Shown: in pieces, positions 13,893 to 25,550 of the stretch
Numbering within the stretch: position 1 is the stretch's first letter
Layout of the letters: every line of letters begins with the position of its first letter
From: Proteles cristata cristata
Taxonomy: Eukaryota > Chordata > Mammalia > Carnivora > Hyaenidae
DNA: 64,000 nucleotides
NCBI GenBank assembly: GCA_017311185.1
Contig: JAESUZ010003089.1
Span: forward strand, 62,001-126,000
Direction of reading: 5' to 3'
Program-made: the position numbers and the translations under genes
The notes under the pieces: generated by a model
Database searches by the model: none
What the model was told of the DNA's origin: nothing
The model's input: the letters and a program-made list of their open reading frames with translations, nothing else

Positions 13893-16800
13893 GACACTTC
13901 AATCCTCGTCTTGCGAGACGGTAAGTAAACCACCATCGAAAACGATGAAGTAGTGGACTCAGAGGGGAAAACGGAGCCACGTTTTTCTCAAATAATCACA
14001 TGAGGCTTATTGTTTCCCCAAACCTTCTACACGTATAACCTAAAATATTAAAGCTTCATTTTTAAGGTTCCAACGAGATCATCGTCCAGAGAGAGGAGTT
14101 CGGAAACGGCGGCTGGGGGGTGTCTGCCTTGAGCAGGCGACCCAGGCAGGGCCGGCACTTCCTTCAGATGCCTGGACGGCGACCCGAGTCATCAGGCTGT
14201 CCTGGGGCTGCGAGGCCCAGGCAGGCACTGGGCACTGTGTCCAGTGAAGAGGGCGGGCCCAGCCGCGGGGACACGAGCATCTGTCGGGAGTCAGCCAGAA
14301 TGTCCGCTGGAGAGGGCTCCCACGGGCAGGCTTGGGGACCTGGGGGCATGGCCCCCCAGAGGAAGCAGCTCAAGAGGGGTCCGAGCCGGCACAGGGAGGA
14401 CCAGCCCGCACACAGGAGAGCCCAGGGCCCACCGGAGGAAGTGAAAGAGGCTGCGGGAGGGACCCCCAGCCCAAGCCCACAATGCGCCAGCACAGGGAGG
14501 GCAGCGAAAGGACAGAGGGGCAGAGCCCCCAGCACCACTGATGCGGGCCAGGGGTGCTGCCCTCGGCTGCATCCGGGCAAGTGAGGGCAACCAACGGCCC
14601 GTCCATGGAGGCAAGAAACAGAAAAGACCATCTGGCTCGTGAACTCATTTTGCTGGGCATCGCCTGGAACATGTGCCACCGGCGTATGCCTACCAGGTAG
14701 GGGTGAGGCTGCCTCACTGCTGGGGCCACCCGGGGGCGCCGCAGCCTGAGGACCAGGAACACCTAACACCAGTGCCCGTCCTTCGCCCACCGCTCCGGCC
14801 CCTGGGGGACCCGGAACCCAGTAGGCCCATCCCCCATGGCTGGGGGACAGCGAGGGGCTGTGGGCACACACTCAGGTCCCCCGGGCACCCTGCGCCCGGG
14901 CTGCGCCACCGGCTCCCCCATGCCGCTCCCACTCACCCTCACCCGCAGCCAGTTCAGCTCCGACTTTCAAGGGCCAAGGGCAGGCCGGGGCAGCGCTGGA
15001 GCCAGACGGGGAGGGGGAGCAGCTGGACAAAGGCCGTGGCGGCCACCGGTGTCCCCAGGAGGGCGGAAGTGGCAGACGGCCAACGGGAGGGCCAGGGAGG
15101 AGGGGGTGCTGACAGGCTGCAGTGCCCAGGACGGCCCCGGACGGCCTTGGAGCTGCCAGGGGCCACGGGGACACGGTCTCCTCCCAAGCAGGCCCCCCGC
15201 CAAGCGGCTTCCTTGAGCCACAGGCTCCTGGGGCCCCACGCGCCCGGGGCTGGCGCCAGGCTCCTCTCCAGCAGCCTTAGGAAGCCATCTGTCCTCGCGC
15301 TGCCCGGATCCTGCCTTTAGGGCAGCAGAGGAAGCGGGGGTGCCAGGGAACGCCCCGGGAACTCGGCCCTGCCCCCAACACAAAGCCCCCAGGCCCTGGG
15401 GGAGAGAACGGATGGACAGCGGGACGCCCTGGATCCTGGTCGGGAGATCACCGGACACAGCTCCAGGCTGGGCTCCAACGGCCTGGACTCAGGGCCAGGA
15501 AGGGCCGCCTCTGCCCTGGATGGGCTCCCGAACCAGACACGACCTCTGCCTGCAGTTTCCACCCATCGGCCTGGGGCGTCAGAGGCAGCGGATCCCCGAG
15601 ATCACAGCCGACCTTGCTGGCAGCAGAGAAAGGACAGTATTTTCTAGATGGGGGGGGGCCCTCAAGCTGAAGGGGACCCTAAGGATGGAGAGCAGGGGTC
15701 CATTTTCTCAACGGTGAAATGGGCGGCTGTCCAGCCCTCAGTGGACTAAGTGAGGAGTGAGTTCATCCCTGGGTCTCCATTCGCTGGACCTCTGGCCACA
15801 CTGTGCCGGGGACACGGTGCACTCAGCACCCACAGGGGCCCTGCCTGCGGGGCCTCGTGATCCAGCTGGGCACAGACAAGGAAGGAGGCCGGGGACCCTG
15901 CCTCAGCCCCACCCAGACCTCGCCCTGCTGACAGCCCTGGGGACCTGGCCCTCAGGCCTGCGCTCCGGGCCTGGGCGCTTCCTTCACCTGAGTCTCTGCT
16001 CCTCCCTACCCTGCATCGATCCCAGGGCCCACCCTTGGGAGCCCTCCCTTGCCCTTCTTCCCCACCCCCGCACAACCACAACCCTGGTTAATCCACCTTT
16101 CCCGGCAGGACTGCACCCACCCTCCCTGGGGGACCCAAGTGGGTGACAGGCCACAGCGGCACCAGGAACCCCGGCCCTTCCTGGACACGCGGCGAGCCCT
16201 TCTCTGGGCCCACTGCCGGGCTGAGGGACAGGACACAGACCACAACCAGAAACGTACCCAACACAGCAGCAAACAGGCACTGGCCGTCCTGCATGCCTGC
16301 CGGGCAAGGGGAGGCTTCCTGGAGGAGGCGGGGCTGGCGGAAGAAGAGCATGGTGCCAGGCCATCCATGAGGAGAGCCAGCCTGGGCCCCCCCCCCCCAC
16401 TGCCCAGGTCATCCTACTGCCCACCACCTTCCGATCTCCCGGTGGCACCGCCCCGCGCTCCAGGGAGCCAGGAGCCCCAGGGTGGTGTTGCCTACAAACC
16501 ACAGCACCGCCCCCGGGGAGGGCAAGGCGGGGGGCAACAGTGACGTGGGGCAGCCAGGCCGCGGACGGCCGCGGGGCCAGGAGGACACCGTGAGTCAGCC
16601 CAGGGGAGAGCGCCAGGCTGGACCGCCACCATCTGCACCAGCGCTTCCCTGACGGGCTGCTACCCACAGGCCCCCCAAAATGGTCCCGCCAGAGCAGTGT
16701 GCCCTCACGGGTGCTGTGAAAGCCCAACCAGCTCGAGGGCCCCAGACGGAGCCAGGACGTCACCAGGCCGGGCCACCAGCACACCCGGCCCGAGACAGGA

Positions 16801-16929
16801 ATGTCACGCAGATGACATCTGAGATGCGTCTGGAGCCACAGGCGGCCTCGCCGGGGGACGGACATCTACCACAGGCTGGAGGGGACAGGGGGTCGCCTGG
16901 GCCAGGGACTTCCCGTCTATCGCAGACCC

Positions 16930-17012
16930 CAAGCTTTGAGATGAGAACACTGAACTCACGAAGAGAAAGTGACTTATCCCAAATCACAGAGACAGGCAGG
17001 ACCTGGGGGCCG
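16930..17012 (-). repeat. MIR fragment (probable)
   Basis: GAGAACACTGAACTCACGAA, then AAGTGACTTATCCCAAATCACAGAGACAGGCAGGA, resembles antisense MIR (ACTGAGGCTCAGAGAGGTTAAGTGACTTGCCCAAGGTCACAC). Confidence 0.6.
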
Positions 17013-18175
17013 GCCGCGGATCCCGGCACTCTCTCCCGGCAGCGGGGCCCAGGGGCAGGAGGAGGTCACCTGCCCCTGGGCCTGTGTCACCTCTGCCCGG
17101 CCCCCTCCCCTCCCCAGGCAGCACGACTCGACCGGGAGTCACCCGCGCGGACTCGGATGCACAGACGAAACAGACACAGGGGTGTGCGGGTCGATGCCAC
17201 CAGGCGCACGGACCTGTGAGAGACGCGCGTTACTCCCTCGCTTTCTCTCCGCACGGCGGGGGGCACGGCCAGCACCCTGACTGCGGTGCTAAACACACTC
17301 TTCCCCACAAGGAACCCAGAGCCCCCCGAGCCACGCTGACTCGGGCTGGCGCAGTGCAGGAGCCGACACGCCGGGAGGGGGGCGCTCCTCGACAGCGCGA
17401 AGGGCTCAGAGGCAGGTGGGGACGCCGCAAAAGGGCGTAGGAACCGCCGTGAAGGGCGTCACCGCCAGAACCGCGACGACCGGAGCCCCAGGACAGGGGA
17501 CATAATGAAGGATTACAGTCGGGGAACAAAATGAAGATCCACGGGTCCACACGGTGACAAGTAAATGAGGGAAGAAAGGAGAGCCGATGACGCGGGGGGA
17601 GTGGTGGCGGGAGCGTGTCCAGGGTGGGGGCCGCGTCTGACAGCGAGGGTATTCACACAGGCGCCAGCACCCGCCCCGGAGCCTGGTACTTAAAAATGGA
17701 AAAGCCGTACCTTCTCAGAGGCAGCTGGCAGGCGTCCCCTTAACCAAATGACCTAAGCGAACACGGTCACCGCGCCTCCGGACCCCGGGCACAGGAGCAC
17801 GCGACACTTCCGCCAGCCTCCCGCCGAGACCTAGGGCCGGGAGAAACGGGAGAAACGGAGAAAGGACCGGAGAGGCCACGTGCACGAGAGCTGACCTGCC
17901 GTCCGCACAGACGCGATCTGGGGACACGGAGACCGAGGGAGCGTCCCAGGGCACGGAGGCTGAGGCGCGTCACCGCTAACGCCCCGTGAGAAGGTGCTAT
18001 CAGGACGAGTCACAAGCTCTGCCCTGACGGACACGAGCAAGTCCCTAGGAGGAGAGCCGCGTCCGTGCTACTTTCCCGACTGGGACGGCCGCGCGGCGGC
18101 TGCGTAAGAGACGGTGTGCCTGGGGGCCAGGAGCGTCGTGTGTGCGCCTCACCCATCACGCGGTCCAGAAGGAAC

Positions 18176-18223
18176 ACGTACGCGCGCGTGCACACACACA
18201 CGCGCGCACACGCACACACACAC
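18176..18223. repeat. Alternating CG/CA tract (Z-DNA candidate)
   Basis: A 48-base nearly perfect alternating purine-pyrimidine run mixing CGCGCG and CACACA blocks, the composition class most prone to Z-DNA. Confidence 0.8.
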
Positions 18224-18343
18224 GGAAGGACAAAGCCAACGTGGGGAAGGGCGCTGTGAGGCACACTGGGTGACTGTTCATCTGGCGACTTGTCTCTAAC
18301 CTAGAATTACTGTGCCCCAAAACATGAAGTTACAAATAAAACC

Positions 18344-18549
18344 AGGGGCGCCTGGGGGGCCCAGTCCACTAAGCGTCCCACTTCAGCTCAGGTCACGATC
18401 TCACATTCTTGGGTTCGAGGCCTGTGTCAGGCTCTGTGCTGACAGCTCAGAGTCTGGAGCTGCTTCAGATTCTGTGTCGTCTTCTCTCTCTGCCCCTCCC
18501 CTGCTCTCTCTCTTTCTCTCTCTCTCAAAAATAAATAAATGTTAAAAAC
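18344..18549 (+). mobile_element. Felid tRNA-Lys SINE, older copy
   Basis: The copy starts GGGGCGCCTGGGGGGCCCAG and has a mutated B-box (GGGTTCGAGGCC). Its body is of the 'CTGACAGCTCAGAG' type, and the tail AAAAATAAATAAATGTTAAAA is followed by GA-rich sequence. No clear target-site duplication remains. Confidence 0.9.
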
Positions 18550-19259
18550 AGAAAGAAAATGAGAGAGAGAGAGAGAAAAAAAGAAGAAAGAAAGAGGAGC
18601 CCACCTGCATGAGCAAAGAAACACGCTGTGTCCAGTCAGGCACTTGAGGCTGTGGGAACCAAGGCACTGGCATCCACGCGACACACATTTTAAATGTTTC
18701 CTAAAACCAAGAAGCCCCTCCCATTTTAAGCACAATCCTTTTAACAACTCTTGGGGGGGGAAGGAAAAATACAAACAAAAATTAAGAAACTTCTAAAAAA
18801 GAACCAAACAGTGAAAACAAACTGAATTCTTAGTTTAAGAGTTTAGAAACAGCCACGCACTGGCCCACGTACGGCCACCTCAGGGACGATTACTGGATGC
18901 CCGCCGTGCACCGCGTCCTGAGGGCAGAGAAGATGCGCCAGGAATGACGCCGACTCCCGCGGTGCCCGTCCGTGTCCCTGCAGCTCGCAGCTGTCCTGTT
19001 ACCACAGGCCCGGGACGCTCACACACAGGGGAGGCCACGGCAAGAGTCCCACGGAGACGTGCAGCCATCCCTGACAGCCGCCTGCGCCTGCATTTCCTTT
19101 CCCGTGAGCTTGGTGGACGCTTTCCACGTCACGTAAGCTAACGTCAGTCTGATTTCCTGTTATTTGCAGCCCCACATGTGTTAACTAATACATCTACTTT
19201 TTTTAAAAAAAAATAAGTTAAAAAAGCAATAAAATAATTAAAAAAAAAAACGAACAACA
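18550..19259 (-). other. TSNARE1 intron 1, AT-richer stretch
   Basis: A purine-rich stretch (18550-18600), then sequence with no assignable identity. The A/T-rich patch at 19195-19260 may be degraded L1 or an A-rich tail. Confidence 0.4.
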
Positions 19260-20090
19260 TAAATAAAACCAATTTTAATGAGGTAAGAAATAGAAACATA
19301 GTAGATCTGACTTATAAATCAAAATCCTGTTTTCTAGAAAACACTGACAAAGACAACCATTAGCTAACACGCTCAAGAAAATGGGGAGGAAACAGATCTG
19401 TGATATGGGGAGGAAACACGTTACAAAGGAAAAGTAATCATGGAAACAGAAAAAAGGTTAAAGAATCATAAGGCTCTACTTTCAAACATCTACACAGTTG
19501 AGTTGTACGACACAGATGAAAGAGGTTATGTCTCAGGAAAGTGAGGTTCACCAAGAGCGACCCACGGGGGGTGGCCTGCACGGACGGATTTGCAGAGAAG
19601 AAATAGAAACCGTTACCATAAGCCACCCCCACAAAACAGCAGGGCCAGACGGCTGTGCAGGGGGTTCTGGCACAGCTCCAACGCTCCATAAACTATTCCA
19701 GGGCACAGACGATGAAGGGAACCTTCCAGATTCTCTCTAAGGAAGTGTCTACTGATAACTCAGTTTTGCACTGACGTGAAAATACTAAGTAGATGGGGCG
19801 CCTGGGGGCCTCAGTCGGTTAAGTGTCCAACTTCAGCTCAGGTCATGATCTCACGGCTCGTGGGTTCGAGCCCCACGTCGGGCTCTGTGCTGACAGCTCA
19901 GAGCCTGGAGCCTGTTTCGGATTCTGTGTCTCCCTCTCTCTCCGACCCTCGCCTGTTCACGCTCTCTCTCTCTCTCTCAGAAATAAATAAAACATTAAAA
20001 AAAATTTTTTTTAATTAAAAAAAAAAAGAAAATACTAGGTAGATGACTAAGGACATAAGATTCAAACCCCAGTTTCCTTTTCCAGGAACG
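19260..20090 (+). mobile_element. LINE-1 ORF2 fragment (linker to RT start)
   Basis: Diverged L1 ORF2. A clear block at 19590-19745 reads like GAAGAAATAGAAACC..CATAAGCCACCCCCACAAAA, CAGCAGGGCCAGACGGC and GAAGGGAACCTTCCAGATTC, the segment before the RT core. It is interrupted by the SINE at 19796-20027. The matching 3' end appears at 21395-21695, with a polypurine minisatellite between. Confidence 0.75.
19796..20027 (+). mobile_element. Felid tRNA-Lys SINE with 18-base TSD
   Basis: A full-length copy of the 'CTGACAGCTCAGAG' type with intact B-box GGGTTCGAGCCCC and an A/T-rich tail. The target-site duplication GAAAATACTARGTAGATG lies at 19778-19795 and 20028-20045 with one mismatch. It is inserted in L1. 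Confidence 0.96.
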
Positions 20091-20585
20091 CAGAGCATAC
20101 AAACACCAGGAGGCCCAGCACCGCAGTGGACCAGAGGGAGAGCTCACAAGCTGCCCACAGACGCCAACCAAACCCCTGACGAAACACAGGAGAACCTTCT
20201 GGAGATTGGTGAAGTCAACACCCCTTGGATAAAAGGTCCGGGAGGCCCCGCCCCGCCCAGCACCCCCCAGCACCCCCCCCCAAGGGACCAAGGACCCGTC
20301 CAGGCCAGGCAGCCTGACAGCAGAGGCCATCGACAGTCGACACAGACATGGAATGACTGGTCTCTTTGCCACTGACATGACAGCGTGTGTGCAAAACCCA
20401 AAGCGAATGTCAAAAGTCAAAGACGTGGGTGGAGTAGGAGGGTGTGAAGTTCATGCTCAGAAAGCAAGAGCCCCCCCACACAGACACCGGGCAGAGGACC
20501 GCATGGGAAAGAGGTCCCACTGACAACGAAGAGGAAGGACACCCGGGAACAGATGCTACAGGAAGGGCCAGGGGAACAGATGCGC

Positions 20586-21096
20586 AGGAAGGGGGCCAGG
20601 AAGGGGGGCAGGAAGCAGGGGCCAGGAAGGGGCAGGAAGGGGGCAGGAAGGGGGCCAGGGCAGGAAGGGGGCCAGGAAGGGGCCCAGGAAGGGGGGCAGG
20701 AAGGGGGGCAGGAAGGGGGCCAGGAAGGCCAGGAAGGCGGTGGAAGGGGGCCAGAAGGGGGGCCAGGAAGGGGGCAGGAAGGGGGCAGAAGGGGGGCAGG
20801 AAGGGGCCAGGAAGGGGGCAGGAAGGGGCAAAGGTTGTGGCGGGGCAGGAAGGGGGCCAGGAAGGGGACCAGGAAAGGGGGCAGGGCAGGGGCCAGGCAG
20901 GAGGCCAGGAAGGGGGCAGGAAGGGGGCAGGAAGGGGGCCAGAAGGGGGACAGGAAGGGGGCAGGGGGCCAGGCAGGGGGCCAGGAAGGGGGGCAGGAAG
21001 GGGGCCAGGAAGGGGGGCAGGAAGGGGCCAGGAAGGGGGGCAGGAAGGGGGCCAGGAAGGGGGGCAGGAAGGGGGCCAGGAAGGGGGACAGGAAGC
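20586..21096. repeat. Polypurine minisatellite, GGGGGCCAGGAA / GGGGGGCAGGAA
   Basis: About 510 bases of 12-13-base units AGGAAGGGGGCC, AGGAAGGGGGGC and AGGAAGGGGACC, almost free of T on the plus strand and with runs of 4-6 G every 12 bases. It is a strong candidate for G-quadruplex or triplex (H-DNA) structure. It generates long open frames on both strands (Gln/Glu/Gly repeats on plus, Pro/Ala/Phe/Leu repeats on minus), which are artefacts. Confidence 0.96.
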
Positions 21097-21182
21097 GAGA
21101 AGCACTGGAAAACACTCCGGGGACACAGAGGGGCAGAAGGGCTCCAGCAGAGACCCCGCCCCCGCTCCTGGCTGGGACGAGC

Positions 21183-21209
21183 CGGTCTCGGTCTCGGTCT
21201 CGGTCTCGG
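21183..21209. repeat. (GGTCTC)n microsatellite
   Basis: Four tandem hexamers GGTCTC, in a short gap between the polypurine array and the L1 3' end. Confidence 0.85.
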
Positions 21210-21394
21210 GAAGAGGTGGGCTGTCCCACCCGATCAGAACCCCAGCGAGCCTTCTTACGGTCAGAGGCCGAGGGCAAGTCTGCAGGGAAGGTGAGGGGAC
21301 GGTACCCAGGAAAACAGCAAACTCTCAGGAAGGAGCGCGATCCCCAGACTCCGTCCAACACCCTGAGAACGAGGGGCGGGTCTGGAGAACGTTC

Positions 21395-21695
21395 TGTAGG
21401 CAGAGAGGACCCGACACAGAAACAACACATGTGCGATTCCACTTAGGAGACACGTCAGGAAAGAGCAAATCCATCGGAACAGAAAGCAGTCGGGGGACCA
21501 GGGGGGCTGGAGGCAGAGCAGCTCCTGGGTGTCCTGGGTGTGTGCTTTCTTTTAGGCCCACAAGAATGTTCTGGAATGCGAGTGCTGACGGATACACAGC
21601 TCTATGAACACACCAAAAACCGCTGGGTCACACGTTTCGAAAGGGTGAACTTTGGGGTGTGTGAATTACGTCTCCGTGAAGCTATCACAGTAAAG
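21395..21695 (+). mobile_element. LINE-1 3' UTR fragment
   Basis: This resembles old L1 3' ends: GATTCCACTTAGGAGACACG, then an AAATCCATCGGAACAGAAAG block, a GG-rich patch, AGAATGTTCTGGAATGCGAG, and finally GGGTGAACTTTGGGGTGTGTG and AATTACGTCTCCGTGAAGCT. CpG and GC replace many consensus A/T positions. Confidence 0.88.
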
Positions 21696-23109
21696 GCCGG
21701 ACGCTTCCCTACCTGAAACTCTGTGCGTGGAAACAACCAACCAACGGGAGAGAAAGGGTGGACACAGGCCCCCGCACAGACCCGCAGCGGTGCCGCGGGT
21801 GCAGCTGGCCTCCCGACAGAACAGAGCCCAGCGGTCGCCACTCCGTCCGAGGAAGGCCAGCGCCCGAGGCAACAGCGAGGTGAGCTCCTGCCGCCCGATG
21901 CAGGGGACACGACAGTCCCCGCGCGGCGAAAGGGAAGACGGTGTGTGGGACGCCCCCCCCCGGGCGTGGTGGCGCAAGGAGCCCACACAGGGACCACACA
22001 ACGCTAACTAGTGAGCCCGCCTGCCACCTCCCTGCCTCCCCTGTAGGGCACACTCAGCGAGGCCACCCAGCAGGTCCAGGTGGGCCTGAGGCTCTGAGCC
22101 CCCACCCCCTGCTTCTGCTCCCTCCCTGTTCTCTCCCCCAGCCTCTTCCCAGAACTTTTGTCCGTAACCTGTCCGCGGAGATGCCCGGGCATCTGTCTGG
22201 TGGCCCAGGAAGGAGAAACGGGGTGGGGGGAGGCCCCCGGGACCAGCTCCCTGGGAAGAGCCCCCTCTGGTCTTTGAAGCGCCTGTAAGTCAGACCCGGG
22301 CCTCACCACGCCCTTCAGAGGACCCTGGGAGCCAGCACCGGCCCAGCCTCAAACCAGCGGGCAGCAGGGAGATGGCAGGGACGTGGACCCTCCCCCCACA
22401 CCCCACACTTGACCCCAGTACAATCCGGGGACCGCCGCCCGCCAGGAGGAGGCCAGGGTGGGCCTCAGAGCTCCCGCCAGGACTGTCCATTGGCCACGGT
22501 CCCCAGGGCCTGCCCCAGGCTGCTGCAGGAGCCTGGGTCGGTGACAGGTGGGGATCCGGACATCAGGGACCCTGAGATGGCCAGCAGAGGGGTGCTGGCC
22601 CTGGAGCTCTGCGAGGCAAGCCCGCCAACAGGCCGTCCTGCCACGGGGGACCTGCTCCCCCCGCCCCGGCTGACACTCCAGAGACCGACGACTGGGCTGA
22701 GCCCAGCAGGCACTGGGACCCCTGCAGACAGACAGACAGACGACGGTGGGGAAGGAGGGAGGACTCAGCACATGGGGTACAGAACACAGCCCCGTAAGAG
22801 GAAGCAACAGGAAGAGAAGGTGAAGCTGGTGCGGATTGCGGTCTGGTCCCGGGGTCACGGCTTCTCAGCACAGCCCCTCAGGAGTGCAAGTCCAGTGAAA
22901 ACACAGAGAAACAGGAAAGAGGCCCCGGGGGAGGGGGCGGGGGGAGGCCAGATGGCAGAGGGGGACCCTGCCCCCTGGCGCCCCGCCCACGGGGAGCACC
23001 CCCCAGCAGACTGTCGCCACCACCAAGTGCACGCAGGACACCACCCCCAGGGCAGGCGCCTGGCATGCAGAGCCGCCCGGGAGGCACCAAGCCGGCTAGT
23101 TCCTCCTCT
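21696..23109 (-). other. TSNARE1 intron 1, GC-rich, no feature recognised
   Basis: GC-rich sequence with shadow ORFs. It contains a short C run near 21950 and a (CAGA)-like patch at 22728-22742. No exon or named repeat was seen. Confidence 0.45.
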
Positions 23110-23182
23110 CAAACCTGAACAAGACAATCCAGACGGACTAAAGGGTGAGGATTTTAAAAAATATATTAAATACAGAACATTT

Positions 23183-23376
23183 GGGGCACCTGCATGGCTC
23201 GGCTGGTTGAGCATCTATCTGACTCTTGGTTTCGGCTCAGGTCATGATGCCAGGGTATTGGGATCAGGCCCCACGCTGGACTCTGCGCTAAGGGTGGAAC
23301 CTCCTTGAGATGCTCTGTCTCTCCCTCTGCCCCTCCCCCACACTGGCTCACTCTTTCTCTAAAATAATAAAAAAAC
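23183..23376 (+). mobile_element. Older carnivore tRNA-derived SINE
   Basis: Head GGGGCACCTGCATGGCTCGG, then TGGTTGAGCATCTATCTGACTC, with internal CAGGTCATGATGCCAGGG. This is the form shared with other carnivores, unlike the felid form with GTTAAGCGTCCGACTT. The body is TC-rich and the tail AAAATAATAAAAAAAC. A weak duplication ARAACATTT flanks it. Confidence 0.85.
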
Positions 23377-23430
23377 AAAACATTTAAGCAATCCAAAAGA
23401 CAACGTCTCAGAAATACAAAAGTAATGTTA

Positions 23431-23431
23431 A

Positions 23432-23463
<32 letters not shown>
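23431..23463. repeat. (CA)n microsatellite
   Basis: About 16 nearly perfect CA units. Confidence 0.95.
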
Positions 23464-23464
<1 letters not shown>

Positions 23465-23849
23465 GGAAAATAGACTTGGCAGCAATATTAAATTAAAAAA
23501 AGATTTCGTAAATCCAAACACAACAGAGGCAAGATTAAAAGGCAACAGCACTAGAAACACGCACCACACGGGACGGAGGCTGCTCTCGTTCCCATGGAAG
23601 GCGCCCCTACACACTGCCCTTGGAACACGTTCGAGGGTAATGAAAGCCAGCACGGACGTGAGCAGAGAACCCAAGGAGAAATGTGCACGCCCCACCCACG
23701 CGAAAAGCCACAGGCAGGAGGGTCGGTGCTGGCGCACAGCGGGGCACACAGGTGACCCCTCGCGCCACCCCCTGCACGGAGAAAACCCGGCTGAAGGACC
23801 CTGCCCAGCACCCGCTTATACTCCAGCAGCCAGACAGGAAATACTCAGA

Positions 23850-24800
23850 AACGTTACAAAATAAAAAATGAAAACCAGAAACAACCAAACTAACCAATGG
23901 TGAGAATTAAGTACATCAGCTTCGATACCCGAGACAGAATATCACACGGTGATTCTCAATGGCGTTAAAAGTACACGTTTAGTTCGGGGGAAACACCCAG
24001 AAGTTACGCGAAAGAGGAGGAGGCTAGAAATGCCTGCGTGTCGCAGAGCCGCCCCGGGAGCTGCCACCAGGGAGAGAACTGTTGGGGGGTTTTGTGGAAA
24101 GACACCCTCCCCCGCTTCCGGTTGTCACCTCCCAACATGAAACCTGCCCAGACACGCCCCAGCGGGAGAAGGGACAAACCCGCCAGAAGACGGTGGGGTC
24201 GCGGAGGCGGGACTCCCAGGGACGTGGAGTCAGACGCGGGACGCCAGACCATGGAGAGTTCACGGGGTACAACGCCACGTATGTGAAATTCCAGAGCTGA
24301 CAACGCCCGCATCTGGTGTGGTGGCGCGAGGGACCTGCCGGCGGGTGGGGCTGCTGGGTGGTGGCTTCACGGGTGAGCGCAGCCCTCGAAGCACACCGCA
24401 CCCCACGCAGGAGATCTGGGTGCCTCGTGTCCGCCAGCTCTGTTGCAGTCCAGACAGCCCTCGTGGAAGAGTCGGGGGGACCCGGCGGGCCGGCCTCGGA
24501 CAGATGCGCCGGGACAGCCGTGAGCACCATGGAGAGCCGCGTGCGGGTAGATTCCATGTCTACAAAATGTCCAGAACAAATCTACGCAGACAGGATGCAA
24601 ACCGCGGGCTGGCAGGTGGATAAGGGGCAGGAAGGGCGGGGGGGACTTCTGTGGGCCGGGGTCTCTCTCTGCAGAGATGAAATCGTCCGGCAACCACAGC
24701 GCAGCAATGGCTGCACCCCTGTGAGTGCGCTATGGCCGCTGAAGGGTGCCCTGCAGGGGGAATATCATATGTCAAAGTGTCACAGAACTGCCCGGAACGC
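23850..24800 (+). mobile_element. LINE-1 3' part (end of ORF2 and 3' UTR)
   Basis: Positions 23875-24030 resemble the L1 'AAACAACCAAAATGTCCATCAA ... CAGCCATTAAAAATGATGTT' block. Positions 24548-24800 match a 3' UTR pattern: GATTCCATGTCTACAAAATG, TCCAGAACAAATCTACGCAG, a G-rich patch, and then ATATCATATGTCAAAGTGTC. The middle (24030-24545) is uncertain and may include other sequence. Confidence 0.7.
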
Positions 24801-25131
24801 CATGGCTGAGTGGCAGGGAAGGGGAGGCCGTGGGCACATGGGCGCACTCAGGGCCCAGCACGCGGGATGTGAGCCGCTGGGGCCTTGAGCTCTGCTGGGC
24901 ACACGCCACTTCTTAGAATCCAGAGAAATGAAATGAACGCCCTCACTTAACCCAGCAGACATTAGCGCTCCTGGGCCTGACAACAGGGTCGGGTGATCAG
25001 GAGGACAGGACAGATTCAGGGCTGGGGGGGGTGGGGAGGGGGCCGTGCAGGCATCCAGGCCACAGCATGTGGCGGCCTCGGTCACGGATGTGTCCCCAGG
25101 GCTGGAGCAGCAGGCACGCCGTGAGTGCTCG

Positions 25132-25550
25132 GGGCCCTGTGCTGGCCGAGGGGCCCCCGTGCTGGCCGATCACCGTGCTGGCCGGGGCCCCCGTGCTGGC
25201 CAAGGGATCACCGTGCTGGCCGAGGGGCCCCCGTGCTGGCCGATCACCGTGCTGGCCGAGGGCCCCGTGCCGAGGGCCCCGTGGCCGAGGATCACTGTGC
25301 TGGCCGGGCCCCCGTGCTGGCGAGGATCACCGTGCTGGCCGAGGGCCCCGATGCTGGCCGGGCCCCCGTGCTGGCCGAGGATCACCGTGCTGGCGAGGGC
25401 CCCCGTGCTGGCCGAGGGATCACCATGCTGGCCGAGGGGCCTCCGTGCTGGCCAAGGGAGGCTGTACTGGCTGAGGGGCCCCCGTGCTGACCGAGGGACC
25501 CTATACTCGCCAAGGGACCCCCGTGCTGGCCGAGGGGCCTCCGGTGCCCC
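25132..25550. repeat. VNTR of about 20-base units, CCGTGCTGGCCGAGGG
   Basis: About 20 head-to-tail units of (CCC)CCGTGCTGGCCGAGG plus variable GGCC or ATCA links. Alternating unit types (GGGGCCCC and GGATCACC) hint at a higher-order structure. It is GC-rich with CpG in each unit and lies in TSNARE1 intron 1. Confidence 0.95.

Larger units (their letters stand above)
11205..18343 (-). other. TSNARE1 intron 1, GC-rich part with ancient MIR scraps
   Basis: The stretch immediately upstream of the start-codon exon. Apart from MIR fragments and TG/CA tracts (separate entries) I see only GC-rich unique-looking sequence with shadow ORFs. An AT-rich patch at 12220-12310 and another at 13900-14090 could be degraded repeats that I cannot name. 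Confidence 0.55.

Noticed and set aside
20417..21607. Overlapping long open frames of about 390, 340, 300 and 240 codons on both strands
   Set aside because: They are translations of the polypurine minisatellite (Gln-Glu-Gly or Pro-Ala-Phe-Leu repeats). A T-free repeat lacks stop codons in several frames, and neighbouring sequence is L1.
25132..25550. Regular direct repeats resembling a CRISPR array
   Set aside because: Units are contiguous without unique spacers, and the host is a mammal. This is a minisatellite. The same applies to 35626-36303.
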